DNA of 64,000 bases from Muribaculaceae bacterium Zag1. Lineage in GTDB: Bacteria > Bacteroidota > Bacteroidia > Bacteroidales > Muribaculaceae. The translations under genes were made by a program, and so were the position numbers. The notes under the pieces were generated by a model. That model was given only the letters and a program-made list of their open reading frames with translations, did no database searches and was not told the DNA's origin. Shown here one piece after another: positions 43,801 to 51,826 of this stretch. Within the stretch, counting starts at the first letter, position 1; each line of letters opens with the position of its first letter. Location of the stretch: the NCBI GenBank assembly GCA_002633115.1, contig NWBJ01000110.1, forward strand, positions 16,470 through 80,469, written 5' to 3'.

Positions 43801-45612
43801 TTTTGCTATGGCTTGGATGTCGGCCTTGCATGAATCTAGCTGCAACGCCAAGCTGATGCCTTGATAGTCGTATCCCTGGTAGTAGACTGATATGATGTCG
43901 AATTTGCCGTCGATGGCTGTCGATGGCGCGAATGGGTCGAACCCTTGGCCCTTGATGTCGAGGTGGGCCGTGGCCTTGCCTACGCCCATGTCTTTGACAA
44001 AGGCGTTGACTGGGAATTGGTTGGCAGTGAGGTCGAGGGCGTAGCCCTGCGAGTTGCCGTTGAAATGGCCATCGAGGGCCAGTTCGCCGCCGAGTGCGGT
44101 GGCTTTGAGGTCGGCCTTGATGTCGCCGCGATTCATGGCTACTTTGCCGTCGAGGGTCATTGGCGGTATGTCGAATGGGGCGCCGGCGGCTACGGCCTTG
44201 ACTATGCTGTTGACATCGATGATGTTGCCCTTGATGGCCAAGTTGCCATCGATTTTGGTGTAGTCGGTGATGTTGGCAATCTTGCCTCGGGCATCGATGG
44301 TGGCGCAATGGTTGATGCGCAGGTTAGCCTTGTCGATTGACAGGTCGGCGAGGCAACCGCTCACATTAAGATTGATATCCACTGGGGTATCGTCGGCGAT
44401 GGGAGCGAGGTAGGCTTTGAAGGCTGGGAACATCAGCCTTAGGTCTGGCACGGCGGCGTTGCCGTTAGCTTTTAGGGCGAATGGCAGATGGGGGTCGGTA
44501 GTCAGGTCGCCCACGCCGAGCATGCCGTCGGCATAGAGGTTGGTACCCTGGGTATGAGCCTCAAAATCCTTGAAATACATTGCGGTCGAGTCCATGGCGA
44601 ATGTACCCGAGGCTCGGAGGGTCACGCCGCAGCGTTCGGTGGCTGAGAGCTCGATGGGGAGGCGTATGGTGGTCTCTTGGTTATAGAAATTGCGCACCAG
44701 CAGGTCCATGTCGTAGCCCTCGATGTAGGCGAAATCGAGGCCCGGCTCTGGCACTATGCCTCGGGTGGTGTATAGGCCCTTTGAGTTGGTGAAATGTATG
44801 GAATCGACGGTGACGGTCCAAGGTTCTGTTTTTGCCGTATCGACTGGCACCACTGGGGTGGCGAGGATTTCGGCCGAATCAGGCGCGATGTAGGCAGCGG
44901 CGAGGCGCTTGCCAGTAAAACTCTTGATGGCCACGGTCTGTTTGATCAGGTCGATTTCACCCTTATCGAGAGTGCCTTGGCCTACGGTCACGCCGAGGCT
45001 GTCGATGGTAGGCATCAGGTTCATGCGATAGGTGAAATCGCTGAGGTCGAGTTGGCCGACATGTATGTTGAGCGGGGTGGTCACGGTGGCTGGGGGCTTG
45101 ACGGTCGAGGTGTCGGGACGGATGATCATATCGACCAGGGCGCCGGCGATGCGGCCGCGCTCAAGGTTGATGTCGAGCGGGGATATCTTGACGGTGGCGG
45201 GTGCGATGCTGAGGGTATCGGCTGTGATGACCATTTGCAGCAGCGAGTCGGCGTTGCCGAGTTGGAATCGGGCGCGTGTCAGATCCAGGTTGTTGACGCC
45301 CACATGGCCCTTGAGCAGGGGCCACAGCTCGACATCGGCGCGTATCGCATGGGCAGCGATCAGGGTGTCGCCTTTGTCGATGAGGCGCACATTGTCGAGA
45401 GCGAGGTTGAGGGGGTAGGTGAGGCGCAGGCGGTCGAGCTGTACCTCTACGCCGGGGATTGTGTTGAGCTTGTCGACCAGATGCTCGCGCATCAGATTTT
45501 GTCCCCACGGCGAGTAAAGCGCCAGGATTATTCCTGTCGGCAGGAGCAGAATCCCGAGTATCACCCATAGGATTATGCGCACGGTGAGTGAGGCGGCAGC
45601 CCAGAATTTCAC
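40864..45612 (-). CDS. tamB: TamB-like translocation and assembly module protein
   Basis: 1582 residues: one N-terminal membrane anchor (SLTVRIILWVILGILLLPTG), then a long run of beta-strand repeats of AsmA/TamB type that form an elongated groove bridging inner and outer membranes. The C-terminal TamB (DUF490) domain holds PTLHINATDAVKSNVTEDNN, LASNVKFVDLSFGIDQYN and KSLFNDRFKIVVGGNYN, and the chain ends with the short tail YRHIEQ. It supports insertion of outer-membrane proteins and perhaps lipid transport. Paired with TamL in the usual Bacteroidetes order. The gene forms the last clearly chromosomal feature before the phage-derived block. Confidence 0.92.
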   Translation of the reverse strand: MKFWAAASLTVRIILWVILGILLLPTGIILALYSPWGQNLMREHLVDKLNTIPGVEVQLDRLRLTYPLNLALDNVRLIDKGDTLIAAHAIRADVELWPLLKGHVGVNNLDLTRARFQLGNADSLLQMVITADTLSIAPATVKISPLDINLERGRIAGALVDMIIRPDTSTVKPPATVTTPLNIHVGQLDLSDFTYRMNLMPTIDSLGVTVGQGTLDKGEIDLIKQTVAIKSFTGKRLAAAYIAPDSAEILATPVVPVDTAKTEPWTVTVDSIHFTNSKGLYTTRGIVPEPGLDFAYIEGYDMDLLVRNFYNQETTIRLPIELSATERCGVTLRASGTFAMDSTAMYFKDFEAHTQGTNLYADGMLGVGDLTTDPHLPFALKANGNAAVPDLRLMFPAFKAYLAPIADDTPVDINLNVSGCLADLSIDKANLRINHCATIDARGKIANITDYTKIDGNLAIKGNIIDVNSIVKAVAAGAPFDIPPMTLDGKVAMNRGDIKADLKATALGGELALDGHFNGNSQGYALDLTANQFPVNAFVKDMGVGKATAHLDIKGQGFDPFAPSTAIDGKFDIISVYYQGYDYQGISLALQLDSCKADIQAIAKNQDMDATITAHANLSGPNYTWTADIDGREIDLYAMKMSETPASVSCAVEGEGSVSASFNEINANLDVRSVDFESETAAYTLSDIALKFEANDSLTQATITNRDLVANASAPYCLDSLSARFGHVGELITHQIEVRQIQPDTLQKVLPHFSLYVSAGANNLINDILSPHQMSLRRLDLRADNDTAIDVKGRAINLVTSSVRIDTIGLRINQLGDKMQMKARMNNNPGTWDDFAHVDLNCMLDANKAALRIMQRNIQDETGFDFGTFAMLSDSVVTARIFPITPTIGYKRWTVNLDNYLAYNFPLQKIGANLTMQSDKSSLTILADDTANPDSIGVNDVTLQIKDIHLADWISINPFAPPISGDLSADMHVRWAGGADIDGDGTVTLADFTYAKQRVGTFESHLDVATNNAGMIRAKGDLMVDSIQTMTIDGALNDSTATSPLNLDLKVIKFPLAIANPFMPPGTASMTGTLSGSMDVSGDMNQPLLNGNLQFDSASVEVAITATSYAISPVEIPVKDNLVTFNDFGISGTNENPLTLNGTVDLSSFISPKFDLALKADNMMVVNSQQAAAGAEIFGKAYISTNAKVRGNMNFMSVNADLSILSGTNVTYVLSDVMAGTTTQTYTDMVKFVNFSDSLQVAKADTISDSSMLMAIDANLVIQSGTTFTVDLSSLSSASRDKVQVQPTANLTYTQTPASDGRLTGRIIISDGYARYTIPVISQEKYFTIDAGSYIAFNGDILNPTLHINATDAVKSNVTEDNNSRMVNFDILVAITGTLDTMDVQFDLTTNDDLAVANELQTMSPDQRANQAMNLLLYNMYTGPGASTSNALSANPLYSFLESQANNWLASNVKFVDLSFGIDQYNQTTDGTTSSAMNYSYQMSKSLFNDRFKIVVGGNYNTEPTADETIAENLISDISFVYYLNDRRTMLIKLFRHTGYESILEGEITETGVGFVYKRKINYLVQILPRFMRPKKYRHIEQ

Positions 45613-45883
45613 GTCCTTAAATAGTTGAAATCGTTAATCTAAAAAGAAAAACACATGTGCCGAAAATTTGTTTTGCACCGTGATTCGTTTTTAGACAACT
45701 ACTGAATTTAAAAACCACGGATTCCCCGGATTTTAAAATTAAATTATAAGTAAAGGTTCAATTAGTTAAATATGGAGGTCGCCCGGATGGCTACCCCGTA
45801 GGGGTTATTTCATCTAGCAATGGGCGCATACCCCTCATCCTCAACCCCGTAGGGGTTGTTTCACTAATCTTCTGAGAACTAGA
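45613..45883. other. Junction gap between tamB and the phage block, with short REP-like repeats
   Basis: AT-rich for its first 160 bp, with no gene. Near its right end two copies of ACCCCGTAGGGGTT lie at about 45793-45807 and 45844-45858. Each is a small hairpin followed by TTTCA. The left boundary of the phage-derived block, and thus a candidate attachment site, must lie here or be lost. Confidence 0.5.
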
Positions 45884-46210
45884 ATGAAACCAACCATAGG
45901 GGAGCTGCTTGGATTCGCTCTGGGGCGGATGGGTATGAGCTTGGCTGATTTCCGCCGCCTCACGCCGAGCGACTTCGAGGAGGCGGCTAAGGCCTACCTC
46001 GAGGGGCAGAGCCTGAAGGAGCGCGGAGCTTGGGAGCGGGCGAGGATGGTGGCGATGTACGCCGCGCAGCCTCACTGCCGCAAGCGGGTGACAATCCCGC
46101 TGCCTTGGGACAAGAACAGGCCCCAAGGCGAGGAGAAGCGCGGGCGCGAGGCCAGAGCCGAGGCTGAGCGCAGGTTCAGGGAGCTGACGTGGCAGAAGCC
46201 TAAAGATTAG
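45884..46210 (+). CDS. Phage tail-assembly-chaperone-like small protein
   Basis: 108 residues, highly charged. It begins MKPTIGELLGFALGRMGMSL and continues ADFRRLTPSDFEEAAKAYLE. Position, size and composition match the small protein that precedes the tape measure gene in many Bacteroidales phages and acts as tail assembly chaperone. No slippery-sequence frameshift product is evident. Its 3' end overlaps the antisense small gene at 46200-46307 by 11 bp. Confidence 0.6.
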   Translation: MKPTIGELLGFALGRMGMSLADFRRLTPSDFEEAAKAYLEGQSLKERGAWERARMVAMYAAQPHCRKRVTIPLPWDKNRPQGEEKRGREARAEAERRFRELTWQKPKD

Positions 46211-46307
46211 GCTCTCTCATTCCAGCCTTAAAGCCAGTCACCACAGCCCAAATCATTGGAACCCAAAACAACAGGATGCCTAATATTTTCATCAAAAAGT
46301 CTTCCAT
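46200..46307 (-). CDS. Small antisense membrane protein (35 residues) within the tail module
   Basis: MEDFLMKILGILLFWVPMIW followed by AVVTGFKAGMREPNL, then stop. One hydrophobic segment with charged ends predicts a single-pass membrane protein. It runs against all tail genes and has a well-formed promoter of its own. It may be a moron-type gene expressed in the lysogen. No family recognised. Confidence 0.55.
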   Translation of the reverse strand: MEDFLMKILGILLFWVPMIWAVVTGFKAGMREPNL

Positions 46308-46332
46308 GACAAAACATAAATTAAATCATGTG

Positions 46333-46364
46333 CAAATATACTGATTAATTAGTAAATAAACAAA
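46333..46364 (-). promoter_or_regulatory. Promoter of the antisense small membrane gene
   Basis: On the minus strand TTTG (46361-46364), exactly 20 nt, TATATTTG (46333-46340), 25 nt before the ATG at 46307. Confidence 0.65.
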
Positions 46365-46409
46365 TAAATAAGTCAAAAGTTAAAACAAAATTCCAAGAAA
46401 AACTCCCGT

Positions 46410-49400
46410 ATGGCCAGTTCGGTAATCAACATAAGGATCGACCAGATCGTCAACGGCTCGGGCAACGTCACGGCAGCCACCGCTAATCTCAGCGCCCTGT
46501 CGGCAGCGGCTGACAGAGCGCGCGAAGCTTTGTCGCGCCAATCCAGCTTCGACAAGACTGTTATCAACATGGGAGCATTCGCCTCTGCTGTGGGCGGGGT
46601 GGATGATTCCCTTGGTAAGCTGTCGGAGGACTACCTGTCGTTCGACAAGGCGATGAAGGCGGTTAACACGATGGCAGGCAAGGGAGCCGAGGGCCTCTCG
46701 GCCATGACGGGTCAGGTGGCGGAGCTGTCGAAGACGATACCGCTGGCGAGGGAGGAGCTGGCCAACGGCCTATACCAGGTGATCAGCAACGGCGTGCCGG
46801 AAGAGAACTGGCTGACATTCCTGGAGGCGTCGGCTAAGTCGGCTGTAGGCGGCATGGCTGAGCTTGGCGGCGTGGTGACGGTGACCTCGACGATCATCAA
46901 GAACTACGGCATGGCGTGGGATGAGGCTGGTGCGATCCAGGACAAGATACAGATGACGGCTAAGAACGGCGTGACGTCGTTCGAGCAGCTGCAGCAAGCC
47001 CTGCCCCGAGTGACGGGCAACGCGGCAACGCTGGGCGTGAGCGTGGACGAGCTGATGGCGAGCTTCGCGACGCTTACCGGCGTGAGCGGCAACACTGCTG
47101 AGGTATCGACGCAGTTGGCGGCCATATTCACGGCGCTGGTCAAGCCGTCGACGCAGGCGGCTAAGATGGCTCAGGAGATGGGGGTGCAGTTCGACGCGGC
47201 GGCCATCAAGGCGGCCGGGGGGTTCCAGAACTTCATACAGAAGCTGGACGCGTCGGTTAAGGCCTACGCCGCAGAGAGCGGGATGCTGGCTCAGGAGATA
47301 TACTCTAAGCTGTTCGGGTCGGCTGAGTCGCTGAGGGCTCTGATACCGCTGACCGGGGAGCTGGCGGATAAGTATGGGGAGAACGTGTCGGCGATGGCCG
47401 ATGCCTCGGGGTCGATCGAGGCGGCGTTCGCTGACATGGCAAGCACTGGGGAAGCGAAGGCGCAACTGCTAAAGAATGCCTGGGCATCGGTGACGGACAT
47501 AATGGGCAAAGCGGCTGCAGCCCTCCAGCCGATACTCTCGCCTTTAGCACTTATGGGACAAAGTGTCGCAGGCGTGAGAGCGCTGGCTGTCGCAGGTGGA
47601 GAGGTGTATAATTCGTTTAAGAAGGCCCTGCCGGTTATCAATTCCACCACAGTGGCGGCAAAGGGTGCGTCTTTGGCTCTCAAGGGCATGGGCGTAGGAC
47701 TGGCAGCATGGGGAGCTGTGAAGCTGTTCCAAGCACTGACATCCGAAGGCGCTAAGGCCGAGACGCAGGCTCAAAGGGTGGGAAAAGCGCTGGCCGGCAT
47801 TGAGTCGGAGGCGAAGTCGGCGTCATCGGCTGAGAAGGCGCGTCTCGATGCGCTTTACCGCGCAACGCAGGACGTAACCATATCTACTGAGAAGAGAATA
47901 GGAGCCCTGCGGGAACTGCAAAGACTCTACCCCGAGTATTTCTCCAGCATGAGCGATGAGGCCGTATTGGCGGGGCAAGCAAAGGACCAGTACGACAAGC
48001 TGGCAAAGTCGATCATGGCCACGGCCAAGGCGAGGGCCTACGAAAGCAAGATTGAGGACCTCAACCGCAAGAAGCTGGACAACGCAGAGTCGTTCAGAAA
48101 TGCGGGCGGGCACGAATGGGCGCAGAAGATGCAGACTGCCTTCATGAAGGAGACGATGGCGGGGCGAGACCCGGAGAACAGCCCAGAGTACAGGGCGGCT
48201 CGCAATGCCTGGCAGATTTTGCATGACACCTATCTGGCGGCCAACGACCAAATCGACAAGGACATTGAAGCTCTGTCGAAGGCTTACGAAAAAAGTTTGG
48301 CTGAGCGTACATCATCAGGTACTACAGGAATTGGCGCATCAGGGACTAATGGGAAGGGGGGCAGTCCAGAACAGGCCAAATTGACGGTGTCTGAAATATC
48401 CGCAAGGAACCTCGCGAGCCTGAACGACTACAGCAAAGCTATCAGCGACTTGCAAAAACTGAGAGGCGAGGCGACGTCAAGAGATGAGATTGAGCAAATA
48501 GACGCTCTTATAGAACGCATACGCGCGGCTCGCGACGAGTTCGAGGGGCTGAAGTCGGAGATGGAGGAGGCGCCGAAGCGAGGCCTCCCCGACATCCTGA
48601 TGAGCGAGCGCAAGACTCTGGCCGACTACGACCGCGACATCCGCGACCTGCAGGAGCTGAGGGACACGTCCTCGGTTGAGTACGTTTCGGCCATACAGGA
48701 TGAGATAGACGCCCTCGAGGAGGAGAAGAAGGCCATACTGGGCATCCGCAAGGAGGCGGAGAAGCCGATAAGGGACCCGTTCTCTGAAATGAGCGGCTGG
48801 GAAAAGTTCCAGTCGGGCTGGGGCTCGGTCAAGGGCATGGCTTCGGCTGTCGACAGCCTGAACCGCGTGTTCTCAGACGATGCGAGCGCCTGGGAGCGCG
48901 CCAGCGGAGCTATCGACACGTTCATCGGCATCGCCAACGGCGCACAGAGCGTGATGAAGCTGCTGGATTCGCTGGGCATAGCCCATACGGTTACGAAGAG
49001 CGCCGAGGCCGGCGCGATAGCAGCCACTGCCGCTGCAGAGACCGCTGCCGCGGCCGAGGGCGCGATATCGAGCGGAGTGCAGGTGACGGCAAACAAGATC
49101 GAGGCGGCGTCGTGGAAGGAGCTGGCCGCCGCCAAGTACATGGCTGCGCATGCGGCGATACCCTTCGCGGGGTTCGGCATAGGCGCGGGATTCGTGGCGA
49201 GCATGGAGGCTCTGGTCACCGCCGCGGGCATCCCCATGCTGGCGGAGGGCGGTTTGGCTTACGGCCCCACTCTGGCGCTGATGGGCGAGTACGCGGGAGC
49301 ATCGAGCAACCCCGAGGTAATTGCCCCCCTTGACAAGCTGAGAGACCTGGTGAAGACTGACGATTTGGGAGGCCTGGCCAAGGTCGAGTTTGAGATACGG

Positions 49401-49460
49401 GGCGACAGGCTGGTGGGCGTGGCCCAAAGAAGAACCAACAAAGTGAGGAGGACCGTCTGA
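46410..49460 (+). CDS. Phage tail tape measure protein (TP901 type)
   Basis: 1016 residues. The N-terminal half has the TP901 tape-measure core (FDKAMKAVNTMAGKGAEGLS, NGVTSFEQLQQALPRVTGNA, SVDELMASFATLTGVSGNTA). Long helices and Ala-rich coiled coil follow, then hydrophobic segments (AAEGAISSGVQVT, PFAGFGIGAGFV). It sets tail length during assembly and is thought to leave the tail during DNA entry. The length implies a tail of roughly 150 nm by the usual 1.5 angstrom per residue rule. Its stop codon overlaps the next start (TGATG). Confidence 0.9.
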   Translation: MASSVINIRIDQIVNGSGNVTAATANLSALSAAADRAREALSRQSSFDKTVINMGAFASAVGGVDDSLGKLSEDYLSFDKAMKAVNTMAGKGAEGLSAMTGQVAELSKTIPLAREELANGLYQVISNGVPEENWLTFLEASAKSAVGGMAELGGVVTVTSTIIKNYGMAWDEAGAIQDKIQMTAKNGVTSFEQLQQALPRVTGNAATLGVSVDELMASFATLTGVSGNTAEVSTQLAAIFTALVKPSTQAAKMAQEMGVQFDAAAIKAAGGFQNFIQKLDASVKAYAAESGMLAQEIYSKLFGSAESLRALIPLTGELADKYGENVSAMADASGSIEAAFADMASTGEAKAQLLKNAWASVTDIMGKAAAALQPILSPLALMGQSVAGVRALAVAGGEVYNSFKKALPVINSTTVAAKGASLALKGMGVGLAAWGAVKLFQALTSEGAKAETQAQRVGKALAGIESEAKSASSAEKARLDALYRATQDVTISTEKRIGALRELQRLYPEYFSSMSDEAVLAGQAKDQYDKLAKSIMATAKARAYESKIEDLNRKKLDNAESFRNAGGHEWAQKMQTAFMKETMAGRDPENSPEYRAARNAWQILHDTYLAANDQIDKDIEALSKAYEKSLAERTSSGTTGIGASGTNGKGGSPEQAKLTVSEISARNLASLNDYSKAISDLQKLRGEATSRDEIEQIDALIERIRAARDEFEGLKSEMEEAPKRGLPDILMSERKTLADYDRDIRDLQELRDTSSVEYVSAIQDEIDALEEEKKAILGIRKEAEKPIRDPFSEMSGWEKFQSGWGSVKGMASAVDSLNRVFSDDASAWERASGAIDTFIGIANGAQSVMKLLDSLGIAHTVTKSAEAGAIAATAAAETAAAAEGAISSGVQVTANKIEAASWKELAAAKYMAAHAAIPFAGFGIGAGFVASMEALVTAAGIPMLAEGGLAYGPTLALMGEYAGASSNPEVIAPLDKLRDLVKTDDLGGLAKVEFEIRGDRLVGVAQRRTNKVRRTV

Positions 49461-51826
49461 TGGCAATGGCTAAGAGATACCAAGGGAGCTTCCTCGACAT
49501 CGCGAGCAACGTCTGGGCTGTCGAGATATGGCTTGATTCGGCTGCGGAGTACGACTCCTCGGCCCGCGAGCTCATATTCGCCGGCGATGAGCCGCTGGTG
49601 ATCGAGTGGCCCGAGACGGCCAAGCACGACGTGGTGTGCGGCTCGACTGCCACGCTGAGGATCGAGAGCCCCGGCGACCGCTCCTATTTCAACATGGCCA
49701 GCCTCTACGATTGCCAGGCGAGGATGGATGTCTACCGCAACGACTCGCTCTTCTGGTCGGGCACCATCGACCCTGAGTTCTATGAGGAACCGTACGAGAA
49801 AGCCCAGAACTACGACATCGAGCTGTCGTTCTCCGACTTCGGGGTGCTCGACCGCCAGAAGTACGACCTCGAGGGTCGCCAGTCGATAGGTACGCTGATG
49901 GCCGAAGCGCTGAGCCGCTGCGGCATGCTGGCCCAGTCGATAGACTGGAGCCTTTGCACCACCCGCTTCGGAAGGAACACGCCGGTCTACAGCGCGATGG
50001 TGGATTCGGCCAATTTCTACGATGAGGACGGCGAAGCCAGCACATGGAAGGAAGTGCTCGAGGGTGTGCTCCAGCCTTTGGCCGTGCGCATAGTGCAGAG
50101 GCTGGGCAAATGGTGGGCCTACGACATCAACGGACTGGCCACGCTGGCCGACGTGCGCGCCGTCAACTGGAGCGGCGACAGCCAGATTCTGTCGATGGAT
50201 CCAACCTATAAGACATTGAAGGTGACATGGTCCACCTACTGCCGCGACCAGGAGCTGCAGGAGCTCGACTGCTGGGGCGACGAGCCAGAGACCGATGCCG
50301 AGCTGACAAACCGCAACACTCACAGCGCCAACTCAAATGCATCGTCTCTCGGCGCGCAATATTACACCTATCCTCAAGACACTGACGCTGAGGACTGGCT
50401 CGGGTCGGCCAACGACGGATTCACTCTTTGGCTTAAAGACGATGCCGAGGGCGCAACGCTGGCGGATGGAGTGAAGGCTGCGAAAACCGTGGCTCAAGCA
50501 GGGGGAGCCGACCAAGAGTGCGTGGCCATCTGTTATGGCACATTTGTGGGCGACAACGGGCGCGCGGCTGGCACGACTATAGGGCAGAGCGACCCTGTGA
50601 TCTCTGTGGAGTATGAGAGAAAAGGCATCAATCCCGCATCAGTCGTGGCTCCTCCGCAATGCACTGCCACATCTGCTCTGGTTAAGACTTACGAGTCAGA
50701 ACTGCCTGTAGCCAACGATGGGAGCCTCAGACTGTGCGTATCGATGGAAGCGCTTTTCGGCAGCTCGGCCAACCCCTTCGATTCATCCGAGCCCGAGACC
50801 ATAGGCGACAATCTCCTGCTGCACGCTTACGACTGCTGGAGGGGCTGCTGCAATTACTTTTATCTGCCCGTGGCCATTCTATTCAAGAGCGACGCCACCG
50901 GCAAAACATACGTATGGAGAAATCTTTCGCCGCTGACCGCGTCCAAGGTCTCGCGGCAATCTTACAGCGGCACCGTGGGCTCATGGAAAGAATGGGGCGG
51001 CTATCCGTGCACCGTGCCTGGATATTTGAGCTGGTATGAGCAATCCCTGCTTGCCAGCGACGAGGACTATCCTAAGTCGACATGCGCAAACAATGGATTC
51101 CAGGGAAATCGCCAAGCTGTGTCGCCACTCGTGTGCAAGGTGGATGCGCGACTCGGCCGCATGGGCACAGGGCAGCGCATACCTTACCCTCCCGCAGCTC
51201 CGGGCAAACTCTGGATAGAAATCTTGAACAATGGGGTGTGCATGGGCAAACATAAGGTCGCCATGCAAAACAGCCAATGGTCAGTGGTCGATTCTACGCT
51301 CGACACCTCGCAGCGCTACGCTCGCTCCAACTTCCCTTATGTCACTATGCACTGGCTGCTCGTGACGCTCCCGAAAGTCACCATTGAGAAAGATGCGGTG
51401 TACGACACTGATCTCGATACCGACGATGTGGAGTATTCCTTCGCGCTCGACGGCAACGCCGCCGAGGAGCTGAGCATCGACACCGTGTGCGGCACAGCCG
51501 AAGGGGGTGTGCCGACGGCAAGGGGCGCGTACCTCGATCCTACCGACTGCTCCCAGGTAACCGAGTTTGCTCGAGCAGGGCGCACGGCCCAGGCGGAGGA
51601 GCTGCTCGGCGGCACGATTTACAGCCAGTACGCAAGCCGCAAGGTTAAGCTCAGCGGCGAGGCCGACCTCGATGCTGGAAGCCTGTGCGCTTACTCGGAG
51701 CAGAACCAGTCGGGCAAGGCGTTCATGAAGGTGGCCGAGACGATGGACTGCCGCATGGGATGCGGAGACGTGGCCATCGTTGAGATTCGGCCAGACGAAT
51801 ATGACAGAGAGGAGGGCGAGTCATGA
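49460..51826 (+). CDS. Phage tail-tip/baseplate structural protein
   Basis: 788 residues directly after the tape measure, where distal tail or baseplate hub proteins lie. Segments such as VCGSTATLRIESPGDRSYF, YRNDSLFWSGTIDPEFYEEP and KNYDIELSFSDFGVLDR-like strands are typical of Bacteroidales phage tail-tip proteins. No enzymatic domain recognised. It overlaps the next gene by 4 bp. Assignment rests mainly on position and general resemblance. Confidence 0.65.
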   Translation: MAMAKRYQGSFLDIASNVWAVEIWLDSAAEYDSSARELIFAGDEPLVIEWPETAKHDVVCGSTATLRIESPGDRSYFNMASLYDCQARMDVYRNDSLFWSGTIDPEFYEEPYEKAQNYDIELSFSDFGVLDRQKYDLEGRQSIGTLMAEALSRCGMLAQSIDWSLCTTRFGRNTPVYSAMVDSANFYDEDGEASTWKEVLEGVLQPLAVRIVQRLGKWWAYDINGLATLADVRAVNWSGDSQILSMDPTYKTLKVTWSTYCRDQELQELDCWGDEPETDAELTNRNTHSANSNASSLGAQYYTYPQDTDAEDWLGSANDGFTLWLKDDAEGATLADGVKAAKTVAQAGGADQECVAICYGTFVGDNGRAAGTTIGQSDPVISVEYERKGINPASVVAPPQCTATSALVKTYESELPVANDGSLRLCVSMEALFGSSANPFDSSEPETIGDNLLLHAYDCWRGCCNYFYLPVAILFKSDATGKTYVWRNLSPLTASKVSRQSYSGTVGSWKEWGGYPCTVPGYLSWYEQSLLASDEDYPKSTCANNGFQGNRQAVSPLVCKVDARLGRMGTGQRIPYPPAAPGKLWIEILNNGVCMGKHKVAMQNSQWSVVDSTLDTSQRYARSNFPYVTMHWLLVTLPKVTIEKDAVYDTDLDTDDVEYSFALDGNAAEELSIDTVCGTAEGGVPTARGAYLDPTDCSQVTEFARAGRTAQAEELLGGTIYSQYASRKVKLSGEADLDAGSLCAYSEQNQSGKAFMKVAETMDCRMGCGDVAIVEIRPDEYDREEGES

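Noticed and set aside
44794..45570. 258-codon plus-strand frame inside tamB
   Set aside because: Shadow of the tamB coding strand in a GC-rich repeat-rich gene; no signals or family.
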